A DNA stretch of 64,000 bases. Origin: CAYMUC01 sp964471865. GTDB taxonomy: Bacteria; Actinomycetota; Acidimicrobiia; Acidimicrobiales; Ilumatobacteraceae. The notes under the pieces were generated by a model, which was given only the letters and a program-made list of their open reading frames with translations, was not told the origin of the DNA and did no database searches. Shown here piece by piece: positions 9,431 to 17,646 of this stretch. Every line of letters starts with the position of its first letter. Positions within the stretch are counted from its first letter, which is position 1. The DNA lies in the NCBI GenBank assembly GCA_964471865.1, contig CAYYHU010000002.1, forward strand, positions 62,001 to 126,000. The letters run 5' to 3'. Position numbers and translations under genes: made by a program.

Positions 9431-10748
9431 CGGGCTCGGCCGCTTCCTCGGCTACCGGGGCCTCGCCACCGGTCTCCTGGTAGTACTCGGCCCACGCCGC
9501 TTCGCGTTCGGCGTCGTCGCCACCGACCCAGTTGCCGTGCTCGTCGACCTCGAAGTGCTGGCGGTACTCCTCGGCCAATTCGCCACCCTCGGCCGCCTGC
9601 TTGATCGACAGGCTGATACGACGACGGGCGAGATCCAAGTCGATGATCTTCACCCAGAGTTCCTCACCGGGAGTGACGACCTGCTCAGGCGAGTCGACAT
9701 GGTGCGTGGACATCTCCGAGATGTGCACCAAACCCTCGATCCCGTCGCCGACCTGCACGAAGCCACCGAACTGCACGAGCTTGGTGACACGGCCATAGAC
9801 GAGCTGGCCGACCTGGTGAGTCGAGGCGAACTCCTGCCACGGATCCTGCTGGGTGGCCTTGAGCGACAGACTGATCCGCTCCCGATCGAAGTCCACGTCG
9901 AGAACCTGCACGGTGACCTGATCTCCCACGGCCACCACCGATCCGGGGTGGTCGACATGCTTCCAGGACAGCTCCGACACGTGGATGAGTCCGTCCATGC
10001 CGCCGAGATCCACGAAGGCACCAAAGGAGACCACGCTCGAGACCACACCGTGGCGGACCTCGCCAGGCTTGAGGTTCGCGAGGAAGTCGTCGCGAGCTTC
10101 CTTCTGGCTCTCTTCGAGATAGGCGCGACGCGACAACACGACGTTGTTGCGGTTGCGGTCGAGTTCGATGATCTTGGCCTGGATCGTCTTGCCGATGTAG
10201 GGCGCCAGATCCCGGACGCGGCGCAACTCGACCAGCGAGGCGGGCAAGAAGCCGCGCAGCCCGATATCGATGATGAGGCCGCCCTTGACGACCTCGATGA
10301 CCGGACCTTCGACGACACCGTCGGCTTCTTTGATCTGTTCGATCGATCCCCAGGCCCGTTCGTACTGGGCCCGCTTCTTCGACAGGACCAAACGGCCCTC
10401 TTTGTCCTCTTTCTGCAGGACGAGAGCTTCGAGACGTTCTCCCATCGACACGACTTCATGCGGGTCGACGTCGTTGCGAATACTCAGTTCACGCGACGGA
10501 ATGACGCCCTCGGACTTGTAGCCGATGTCGAGAAGCACTTCGTCGCGGTCGATCTTGACCACGGTTCCCGCAACCATCTGGCCATCCTCGACTTCGACGA
10601 GAGTGCCAGCGATAGCGTCGGCGAAGGACATGCCCAGGTCGTCAGCGGTGACCTGGCGGGGGGTGTAGTTGCCCTCGTCGTCGAAACTTCCCATATCACC
10701 TGCAGGCGCAGTAGACGGGGTGGACGGGGCGGTCGTGGTGTCGGACAA
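9420..10748 (-). CDS. rpsA: 30S ribosomal protein S1
   Basis: Four S1 RNA-binding domains (about residues 50-125, 140-210, 225-300 and 310-385), the actinobacterial form, rather than the six of E. coli. Core segments such as DEVLLDIGYKSEGVIPSREL and GLRGFLPASLVE are near-identical to mycobacterial RpsA. The N-terminus is low-complexity (Thr/Pro/Ala) and the C-terminal tail is acidic (VAEEAAEPVTE). The annotated start is TTG without an obvious Shine-Dalgarno; an ATG at codon 19 (MGSFDDEGNYTP) is a real alternative. Located between a methyltransferase and coaE. Confidence 0.96.
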   Translation of the reverse strand: MSDTTTAPSTPSTAPAGDMGSFDDEGNYTPRQVTADDLGMSFADAIAGTLVEVEDGQMVAGTVVKIDRDEVLLDIGYKSEGVIPSRELSIRNDVDPHEVVSMGERLEALVLQKEDKEGRLVLSKKRAQYERAWGSIEQIKEADGVVEGPVIEVVKGGLIIDIGLRGFLPASLVELRRVRDLAPYIGKTIQAKIIELDRNRNNVVLSRRAYLEESQKEARDDFLANLKPGEVRHGVVSSVVSFGAFVDLGGMDGLIHVSELSWKHVDHPGSVVAVGDQVTVQVLDVDFDRERISLSLKATQQDPWQEFASTHQVGQLVYGRVTKLVQFGGFVQVGDGIEGLVHISEMSTHHVDSPEQVVTPGEELWVKIIDLDLARRRISLSIKQAAEGGELAEEYRQHFEVDEHGNWVGGDDAEREAAWAEYYQETGGEAPVAEEAAEPVTE

Positions 10749-10857
10749 GGAACAGATCGCTTTCGGTGGCTAACGGGTAGATGAACGCATCCCACACTCG
10801 GGACGCGACCGGAGGCTATCAGGCGAAATGTCGTGTGCCATGGCCGTCCTGGCGCCG

Positions 10858-11631
10858 TCAGGGTCGGCGCGCCACGACGAGGAACTCGGCCCGATCCACC
10901 TCGGGTGGGTCCGATCCGTACTCTCCGGGATCAGCCGCTGAGATCGACTCGACCTCGAGGCCCACGACCCGGCACAACAAGTCGAGTTCTCGAGGCGTGT
11001 AGCACCCGGTCCACAAGTCGACCTCGGTGACCTCTCCGGTCTCGGAACGCACCTGGGTCCGTTCATGCGACAAGCCCCTAGCGGCGTCGAATCGAGCCTC
11101 ATGATGGTGACGTACCGAGAAGTACGCGTTGAAGGCGCTGAGAGCGACCCGACCCCCCGGACGGAGACAGGACCGAATTCCCGCCAGCACGGCCTCGTCT
11201 TCTCCGGGTCCGGTCTGGAGCCCGAAGGCTCCCTGACACAGACAGATCACGGCATCGAATCGATCGTGTAGACGCGTGGTCGCCACCAGGTCTCGAGCAT
11301 CGAGACGCTCGAAGGTCGCTAAAGGACCAGGTCTCGTCTCGAGCGCGACCTCGACGAATCGGCTCGAGATGTCGACGCCATGGGCCGCGATACCTCGACG
11401 AGCGAGTTCGTGAACATGGCGACCTGGTCCACATCCGACGTCGAGAACCCAACAGGCGGGGTCGAGCCCGAGAACCTCGACGAGATGATCGATCTCGCGG
11501 CGAGTTCCGTAGGTGAAGGAATAGCGGAGATACGCCGCACCGAGGTGATCGGCGATGGGTTCGAACCAGTGATCGACGCCCGTGTCGTCGTCGGGTGCAC
11601 CACCGGACTCGAAGGGGTCATCCTTTGGCAT
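10858..11631 (-). CDS. class I SAM-dependent methyltransferase
   Basis: A 257-residue protein with SAM motif I WVLDVGCGPGRHVHELARRG, acidic residue in HGVDIS, the segment RFDAVICLCQGAFG, and CLRPGGRVALS. It belongs to the Methyltransf_25-like group; substrate unknown. The start (MPKDDPFESGG) overlaps the 3' end of polA by 14 bases, consistent with translational coupling. Eight upstream codons that remain open are inside polA. It separates polA from rpsA, which are adjacent in mycobacteria. Confidence 0.8.
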   Translation of the reverse strand: MPKDDPFESGGAPDDDTGVDHWFEPIADHLGAAYLRYSFTYGTRREIDHLVEVLGLDPACWVLDVGCGPGRHVHELARRGIAAHGVDISSRFVEVALETRPGPLATFERLDARDLVATTRLHDRFDAVICLCQGAFGLQTGPGEDEAVLAGIRSCLRPGGRVALSAFNAYFSVRHHHEARFDAARGLSHERTQVRSETGEVTEVDLWTGCYTPRELDLLCRVVGLEVESISAADPGEYGSDPPEVDRAEFLVVARRP

Positions 11632-14254
11632 CGGCCCAGGTGGCGCCCCACGCAACGTTGACTTCGAGCGGCACCGACAGGGAGGTGGCGGCTTTCATGA
11701 TGTCCACCACCATCGGTCCCACTGTCTCGCGTTCGTCGTGGAACACTTCGAGCACCACCTCGTCATGGACCTGCAGCACGAGACGACTCCGGGACCCGGC
11801 ATCGGCCAAGGCCTCGTCGATTCTCACCAGGGCGACTTTGAAGATGTCAGCGGCGAGACCTTGGATGGCTGCGTTCATCGCCTGACGTTCGGCGGCCTGA
11901 CGCACACGGAAATTCGGATCCCGCAACTCGGGCATCGGCCGTCGGCGTCCGAACAGGGTTTCGGTGTAACCCCGGTCCTTGGCCTCAGCGACCGTGGCTT
12001 CCATATACGCCTTGACGTTGGGAAACGCCGCGAAATAGGCGTCGAGGATCACCGAGGCCTCGTCGGTAGGGATGCCGAGACGCTGTCCGAGTCCGAAGGC
12101 TTCCATGCCGTACGCGAGTCCGTACGACACCATCTTGGCTTTGGAGCGCATGTCCAAGGTGACATCGCCCGGATCGACGGCGAACACTTTCGCGGCGGTG
12201 GCACGGTGCAGATCCTCCCCCGAGGTGAACGCCGCGATGAGGCCCGGGTCCTGGGCGAGATGGGCGATACAGCGCAGTTCGATCTGGTTGTAATCCGCGA
12301 CGAGCAGAACCGTTCCCGGCGCCGGCACGAAGGCCTCGCGAAAGACCCGGCCTTGATCGGTCCGCACCGGAATGTTGTGCAGGTTCGGATGCTCACTCGA
12401 CAATCGCCCGGTCCGAGCGACGGTCTGGGTGAACGTCGCGTGGATTCGCCCATCCGCGGCCACCTCGGCGATGAGACCTTCGCCGTAGGTCCCCCGCAAC
12501 TTGTCGAGTTCACGGAATTCCAGGAGTGGGTCGATGAACTCGGGCCAGTCGTCACGCAACCGTTCCAGGGTCGCAGCATCGGTGGAGAAGCCGGTCTTGG
12601 TCTTCTTGCCCGGCGTCAGCCCGCGTTCGGTGTAGAGGATCTCGCGCAACTGTGTGGGTGAGTTGGGATTGAAATCGCGACCCACCACCTCGCGCAGAAC
12701 CGCGACCAGTTCACCGACGCGGCGGGTGAGATCTTCGTTGATCCGGCGCAACGCGTCGAGGTCCACGCCCACTCCGAGATGTTCCATCCGGGCGAGCACT
12801 CCCACGAGTGGTCGTTCGATCTCATCGTGCAGCGCGGTCATCCCGATCGTGTCGAGGCGTTCGCGCAGCACCGGAGCCAGCACGCCGACTGCCAGGGCCG
12901 CGCTCGCTGTCGCGGTGGCGATTCCATCGGTCGCGTCGGTGTCGCCCAGAGCCAGTTGCCCATCGGGCACCGCCGAGGTCGCAAGGCTGCGATCGCTGTA
13001 GCGCTCGAGCAGATCGGCGATGCCGTAGCGACCTGACGCCGGGTCCACGAGGTACCCGAGCACTCCCACATCGGCATCGAGGCTCATCAGCGCGCATCCG
13101 AGATCCAGAACCGAGCGCATCAATGCTTTGATCTGATGGCCGCGCACGGTGATCCCGGACCAGTCGATCTCCCCCACTCGACCACCTGGCACCCAGTCGA
13201 CTTCGTCGCCGCCGAGAGAGACGGCCACTCCATGGAGTGCTGAACGGCCGGGTTCTCCAACCCAGGACGCCGCCACATCGAGGACCTCGCGCTCGCGCCA
13301 GGCGTCTTGGCGCGTGGCCGGATCATCGACGATGGTGACGACTGGTTCCAGCGTGGCCCCGACGACCTCGTCCGCAGTACCACTGGGCGCGCCGAGGGCC
13401 GCAAGGGCACGCGTTCCCATGGCTCGGAACTCGAGCAACTCGAAGAGGTTCCGCAACGCGTCGACATCGGGGCGAGGGGCGAGCGCGTCCAGATCCACCT
13501 CGACGGGAGCGTCACGACGCAGGACCATGAGATCACGGTTGGTGCGAGCGCGGGTTTCGTGCTCGGCGAGCGAGGCCCGAAGTTTGGGAGTCTGATCCTC
13601 GACATGAGCGAAGATGCCGTCGAGGCCGCCATACGTCGTGATCAACTTCGCAGCCGTCTTCTCCCCGACTCCGGGTACGCCAGGGAGATTGTCGCTGGGG
13701 TCGCCACGCAACGCGGCATAGTCGGGGTACTGCTCGGGGGTGACCCCGGTGCGAGCGAGGATTCCGGCCTCGTCATAGAGGTCGTAATCACTCACACCGC
13801 GCTTGTTGTAGAGCACGCGGATATGAGGGTCCTTGACGAGCTGATAGGTATCGCGGTCCCCGGTGACGATGATGACGTCACGACCCTGGTCGGCCGCCAT
13901 CGTGGCGACGGTCGCCAAGACGTCGTCGGCTTCCCAACCCGCACGCTCCACTGTGGTAATACCTGAAGCCGCCAAGATCTCTTTGACGAGACCCACCTGC
14001 TGGCGGAGCTCGTCGGGTGATCGCTCCCGTTGGGCTTTGTACAACGGTTCGGCCTCGTGGCGAAAAGTCGGCTCGGGTCGGTCGAAAGCAACGAACACCC
14101 CCGACGGTTCGTGATCGCGCAGCAGGTTCGTCAACATCGACGTGAAACCGAACACGGCATTGGTGATCTGCCCCCCAGCCGTGGCCATATCGGTGGGAAG
14201 CGCGTAGAAGGCGCGGTACGTGAGCGAGTTCCCGTCGAGCAACAGCAGCGTCAC
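11618..14254 (-). CDS. polA: DNA polymerase I
   Basis: An 878-residue family A polymerase for Okazaki fragment maturation and repair synthesis. The N-terminal 5'-3' exonuclease/flap domain is clear (LLLDGNSLTYRAFYAL; IIVTGDRDTYQLV; GDPSDNLPGVPGVGEKTA). The middle 3'-5' exonuclease-like region lacks clear catalytic acidic motifs and is probably inactive, as in other actinobacterial PolA. Polymerase motifs: A LLVADYNQIELR, B RSKAKMVSYGLAYGM, C LVLQVHDEVVLEV. The ATG overlaps the stop of the upstream ANTAR regulator gene by 4 bases (ATGA). Confidence 0.97.
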   Translation of the reverse strand: MTLLLLDGNSLTYRAFYALPTDMATAGGQITNAVFGFTSMLTNLLRDHEPSGVFVAFDRPEPTFRHEAEPLYKAQRERSPDELRQQVGLVKEILAASGITTVERAGWEADDVLATVATMAADQGRDVIIVTGDRDTYQLVKDPHIRVLYNKRGVSDYDLYDEAGILARTGVTPEQYPDYAALRGDPSDNLPGVPGVGEKTAAKLITTYGGLDGIFAHVEDQTPKLRASLAEHETRARTNRDLMVLRRDAPVEVDLDALAPRPDVDALRNLFELLEFRAMGTRALAALGAPSGTADEVVGATLEPVVTIVDDPATRQDAWREREVLDVAASWVGEPGRSALHGVAVSLGGDEVDWVPGGRVGEIDWSGITVRGHQIKALMRSVLDLGCALMSLDADVGVLGYLVDPASGRYGIADLLERYSDRSLATSAVPDGQLALGDTDATDGIATATASAALAVGVLAPVLRERLDTIGMTALHDEIERPLVGVLARMEHLGVGVDLDALRRINEDLTRRVGELVAVLREVVGRDFNPNSPTQLREILYTERGLTPGKKTKTGFSTDAATLERLRDDWPEFIDPLLEFRELDKLRGTYGEGLIAEVAADGRIHATFTQTVARTGRLSSEHPNLHNIPVRTDQGRVFREAFVPAPGTVLLVADYNQIELRCIAHLAQDPGLIAAFTSGEDLHRATAAKVFAVDPGDVTLDMRSKAKMVSYGLAYGMEAFGLGQRLGIPTDEASVILDAYFAAFPNVKAYMEATVAEAKDRGYTETLFGRRRPMPELRDPNFRVRQAAERQAMNAAIQGLAADIFKVALVRIDEALADAGSRSRLVLQVHDEVVLEVFHDERETVGPMVVDIMKAATSLSVPLEVNVAWGATWADAKG

Positions 14255-14826
14255 GGCGTCAACTCACCGGCCAGGATCTTCTCAGCGACATCACGCATCT
14301 TGCAGCGCTGGCTCATGGCGGTGCGTTGTACGAAAGCGAACGCATCCTGTTCGGTCATGTGATGTTGGTCGATCAACACGCCCTTGGCTCGGTCGACGAT
14401 CTTGCGGGCTTCGAGTTGTTCACCGAGCGTGTCGACTTCTCCGGCCAGCGCCTGGAGCTCACGAAAACGCCCCAAGGCCACCTCGATGGCGGGAATGAGA
14501 TCGGTCTTTTGGAAGGGCTTGACGAGATAGGCGAGCGCGCCGGCGTCCCGAGCCTCCTCGACGACTTCTCGCTGGCTGAACGCCGTGAGGATCAGCACTG
14601 CACACAAACGTTCCTCGTTGATACGCCGGGCCGCTTCGAGCCCGTCCATACCGGGCATCTTGATATCGAGCACCGCCACATCGGGACGAAGCTCTCGGAC
14701 GAGTTCCACCGCGCGATCACCGCGCCCGGTGTCGCCCACGACCTCGTAGCCCTCTTCCTCCAACGTCTCGCGTAGATCGAGACGGATGATGGCCTCGTCC
14801 TCGGCGATCACGACCCGGATGCTCAC
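14251..14826 (-). CDS. ANTAR-domain response regulator (PdtaR-like)
   Basis: A 191-residue two-domain regulator. The receiver domain is complete: acidic EDE near the N-terminus, phosphoacceptor Asp in VAVLDIKMPGMDG, Thr in ILTAFSQ, Lys in YLVKPFQK. A C-terminal ANTAR RNA-binding domain follows (RKIVDRAKGVLIDQHHMTEQ, then AFAFVQRTAM). ANTAR proteins act as antiterminators binding paired-hexaloop RNA hairpins. Architecture and position immediately before polA match mycobacterial Rv1626 (PdtaR), which is phosphorylated by PdtaS. No cognate kinase is in this window. Stop overlaps the polA start (ATGA). Confidence 0.88.
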   Translation of the reverse strand: MSIRVVIAEDEAIIRLDLRETLEEEGYEVVGDTGRGDRAVELVRELRPDVAVLDIKMPGMDGLEAARRINEERLCAVLILTAFSQREVVEEARDAGALAYLVKPFQKTDLIPAIEVALGRFRELQALAGEVDTLGEQLEARKIVDRAKGVLIDQHHMTEQDAFAFVQRTAMSQRCKMRDVAEKILAGELTP

Positions 14827-14880
14827 GTGTTTCGTCCCTTCGTTCGGGTCCCGGTCCGTGACCGGATCAACCCGAGATCC

Positions 14881-15165
14881 TCAGCGCACCAAGCGCTCTA
14901 ACAACTGATCCTGTTTGGCTTCGAGTTCCGCGATCGCGGCTTGCACCTCGGCTCGATGCCGGCCCATCGCCTCGGCATGACGCTGCGCGTCACGATGCTC
15001 CACACCGGCAGCAGGGGTTTCCGCAACCAGAGCGCGCAACTCGAGGTCATTGGCCTCATCTGCGAGATGGGCGTACTGCTCATCGATCACTCGCAACTCC
15101 TCGCGCAGCGATTTGAGGCGTTGGCCCACCTGGCGCAGACGGCGTTCCACGAGTCGTTTGCTCAC
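14881..15165 (-). CDS. small coiled-coil protein of unknown function
   Basis: A 94-residue, highly charged, almost entirely helical protein with heptad-like spacing (VERRLRQVGQRLKSLREELR; IAELEAKQDQLLERLV). No catalytic motif, membrane segment or signal is visible. It precedes the ANTAR regulator by about 55 bases on the same strand and is divergent from malQ. Codon use matches its neighbours and no competing frame looks coding, so I call it a gene, but I do not recognise the family. Confidence 0.6.
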   Translation of the reverse strand: MSKRLVERRLRQVGQRLKSLREELRVIDEQYAHLADEANDLELRALVAETPAAGVEHRDAQRHAEAMGRHRAEVQAAIAELEAKQDQLLERLVR

Positions 15166-15206
15166 CAGGGTCTCGATGCTACGCCTCTGAGGGCCACACT
15201 GGGGTC

Positions 15207-16952
15207 ATGGAAGACGCCTCGGTGCCGGTGGATGCGTGGGGTATCACCGACGGGTATCACGACATCGACGGGGTCTGGCATGCCACGAGCCCTGAGACGC
15301 GCCTGGCGTTGCGTGACGCACTGGGAGATCCCGACCCCGGTCCCCTGCGCTGGTTCGTGAACGCTGGCGCCACCGAGCCCCTATGGGGGTCAGCACAGTT
15401 GGTGCTCGAGGACGGCACGGTTCTCGACCATGTCGGATCCCTGCCCCCCGACTTGCCTCTCGGATGGCACGAATTACATCCCGATGACGGAGGGCCCCGA
15501 ACTGAACTCGTCGTCGTACCCTCCCAGTGCCCAGGGGCGGGCCGACGACGAGGACTCGCAGTGTTGGCCCATGAACTCTGGAGTGCTGACAGCTGGGAGA
15601 TGGGCGATCTCGACGACGTCGCGACGCTCGCTGCGCGCCTTGGACACGCGGGCGGTGACACGATCCTGCTCGGGCCGCTTCATGCCCGCCTACCGGGCGC
15701 CGATGTCGATCCGAGCCCCTATTCCCCCTCGACACGACGATGGTGGGATCCGCTGTGGGCTCGCCCGGGCGAAGGCCGACCCGACAGGTTTGCGCCCGCC
15801 CCCCGACGATTGGTCGAGCGGCACCGGGTCTACGACGAGGCGATGGCCGCACTCGGGGTCGAGTTCGATGCCATCACACCTGGATCCGATTCCGATCAGA
15901 TCTGGCGGGACTGGGTCCAACGACGCGGCGAGGAACTCGTGCGCTACTGCCGGTGGCTGACCGTGGTCGAGGCGTTCGGATCTGATACGTCGATATGGCC
16001 TCGAGATCTCGCGACGCCTCGCTCCCCTGGGTGGCACGATCGCTTCAGCACCGGCGAGTGGGCCCGACGCAGCGAGTTCCACGCGTGGTGTCAATGGCGA
16101 GTCGACGCGGCTCTGGCGCGCATCGCCGCGACCGGAACCGGATTGATCACCGATCTCGCAGTGGGTTTCCACCCCGACGGCTTCGACGCCTGGGATCTCA
16201 GCGACGTCACCTGTGGAGAGGTTCGTCTCGGTGCCCCACCTGACCCCTTTGCCCGGGAGGGTCAGAACTGGGGCCTTCCACCGATGGATCCCTGGGCGGT
16301 GTCGCGGGCTCGCTTCGAACCGTGGCTGGGTGCGGTACGCACAGGACTGGTTCATGGCACCGGCCTTCGCATCGATCATGTCATCGGCTTGTCACGCCAA
16401 TTCTGGATTCCTCCCGGTGGCGGACCCGAACATGGGGCCTATGTACGTCAGCCCCGCGAGGCGTTGATGGCTCTGTTGACCCTCGAAGCCCACCGGGCGG
16501 GGGCCTTCGTCGTGGGCGAGGACCTGGGAACCGTGGAGCCTTCGATGCGCACGGCGATGGCCCAACGCTCGATTCTGGGCATTCGGGTCGCGATCTTCAC
16601 CGATGACGCACCTGCGACTTGGCCTTCAGACACCCTCGCCACGGTGACGACACACGACCTCCCGACCATCGCCGGGATTCTCTCCGACCCCGACCCCGAT
16701 GTCACCGAGTTCCGGCGGCGGCTGCTCGAACTCGGTGCCACGACCACGGACCCCGTCACGAGCATCGCGACTGTCCATCGCCACATGATGGAGGCCGGAT
16801 CTGACGTCGTGTTGCTCACCGCCGACGATCTGTGTGCAAGTACTCACCGTCCCAACCAACCCGGGGTCGTTGGTCCTCCGAGTTGGTGCACCCGATTGCC
16901 GCGACCTGTCGAGGAGATCCCCCTCGAGATCTTCGGTGTCACGAGCGAATGA
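15207..16952 (+). CDS. malQ: 4-alpha-glucanotransferase (amylomaltase, GH77)
   Basis: Transfers alpha-1,4-glucan segments between maltodextrins. The GH77 core is recognisable in order: SPYSPSTRRWWDPLW, GAPPDPFAREGQNWGLPP, the nucleophile region LRIDHVIGL, the acid/base region VGEDLGTVEP, and TTHDLPT with the third carboxylate. At 581 residues it is shorter than the 650-750 residue actinobacterial forms with N-terminal beta-sandwich extensions, and the N-terminal 100 residues are divergent. The gene begins at ATG 41 bases from the divergent coiled-coil gene. A MalT/LAL-type regulator lies two genes downstream and may control it. Confidence 0.9.
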   Translation: MEDASVPVDAWGITDGYHDIDGVWHATSPETRLALRDALGDPDPGPLRWFVNAGATEPLWGSAQLVLEDGTVLDHVGSLPPDLPLGWHELHPDDGGPRTELVVVPSQCPGAGRRRGLAVLAHELWSADSWEMGDLDDVATLAARLGHAGGDTILLGPLHARLPGADVDPSPYSPSTRRWWDPLWARPGEGRPDRFAPAPRRLVERHRVYDEAMAALGVEFDAITPGSDSDQIWRDWVQRRGEELVRYCRWLTVVEAFGSDTSIWPRDLATPRSPGWHDRFSTGEWARRSEFHAWCQWRVDAALARIAATGTGLITDLAVGFHPDGFDAWDLSDVTCGEVRLGAPPDPFAREGQNWGLPPMDPWAVSRARFEPWLGAVRTGLVHGTGLRIDHVIGLSRQFWIPPGGGPEHGAYVRQPREALMALLTLEAHRAGAFVVGEDLGTVEPSMRTAMAQRSILGIRVAIFTDDAPATWPSDTLATVTTHDLPTIAGILSDPDPDVTEFRRRLLELGATTTDPVTSIATVHRHMMEAGSDVVLLTADDLCASTHRPNQPGVVGPPSWCTRLPRPVEEIPLEIFGVTSE

Positions 16953-17084
16953 GAACGTGGTGAGGGGTGTCGCTGGGGGTCACCCGCAGCCTTGGCGATG
17001 TCTCGAGGAACCACGACGACATCACGAGAGGTCACGGAGTGTCGCAGGGATTCATCACATCGGCACCGCACTACCGTAAGGACC

Positions 17085-17351
17085 GTGTCCGTCGATGCCG
17101 CCGAACGCTTTCTCGACACCGTCGCCACCGATCCGGCAGTGGCGCAGCGACTCGCAACGATCGCGGGAGATCTCGATGCGCTCGCTGCGGTCGTGGCTGA
17201 ACTGGGAGTCGATACCGATCCGGACGAACTCGATGCCGTATGGCGCCGGCGGGTGGAGGATAGAGGTCTCGAGGACTCGTCACTCGAAGGAGTCGCCGGA
17301 GGCCACGGTGGGCTCGTTCCCCCGTGGGCTCGACCCCCGATGGCTCGCTAG
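17085..17351 (+). CDS. Nif11-type leader peptide / putative RiPP precursor
   Basis: An 88-residue small protein. The N-terminal part (AERFLDTVATDPAVAQRLAT, then LAELGVDTDPDEL-like residues to about 55) matches the Nif11-like leader fold: short amphipathic helices with the D-P and G-x-D-x-x-x-D-E-L pattern. A double-glycine boundary follows (LEGVAGG, residues 67-73), as at leader cleavage sites of Nif11-class precursors. The remaining 15 residues (HGGLVPPWARPPMAR) would be the core, lacking Cys, Ser and Thr but rich in Pro with one Trp. Starts at GTG with AAGGA very close upstream. Lies between malQ and a large LuxR-family regulator. No modifying enzyme or peptidase-transporter is in the window. 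Confidence 0.72.
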   Translation: MSVDAAERFLDTVATDPAVAQRLATIAGDLDALAAVVAELGVDTDPDELDAVWRRRVEDRGLEDSSLEGVAGGHGGLVPPWARPPMAR

Positions 17352-17427
17352 CACCCCTCAGTGCGATCACCCGGTGTCTTGGTGATGACACCGTGGCCGC
17401 CTCGCTGCGACACGGCCGGTATCGCTC

Positions 17428-17454
17428 ATCGTTCATTCTTTCGAGATGAACGAT
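17428..17454. promoter_or_regulatory. stem-loop with 9-bp perfect inverted repeat
   Basis: ATCGTTCAT and its exact complement ATGAACGAT are separated by nine bases that can close further around a TTCG loop. It lies 77 bases after the Nif11-type gene and 193 bases before the LAL regulator, in an otherwise featureless 295-base gap. It could be a terminator without a U-tract (common in high-GC actinobacteria) or an operator for the downstream regulator. No run of T follows on either strand. Confidence 0.45.
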
Positions 17455-17646
17455 CAGGTCCTGGCTCCCGCCATGGCGACCTGGTGACATCGCGAAATCG
17501 AATCGCGACACGCCGGGCTCGCACCCCGAGTCGGCAGTTCTCGGTCCGAGTCCACCATCGAGTTCTGAGCACGTCCCGATGAACTCTCACAGGAGCCAGC
17601 CCATGTCGGTGACATCACCAGGGAAAGCGGATCGAGGCCCGGGATC

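Noticed and set aside
9537..10784. 415-codon plus-strand open frame across rpsA
   Set aside because: Shadow of rpsA; composition follows the antisense of S1 domain repeats.
15690..16379. Minus-strand open frame inside malQ
   Set aside because: Shadow of the GH77 core; conserved GH77 motifs are all on the plus strand.
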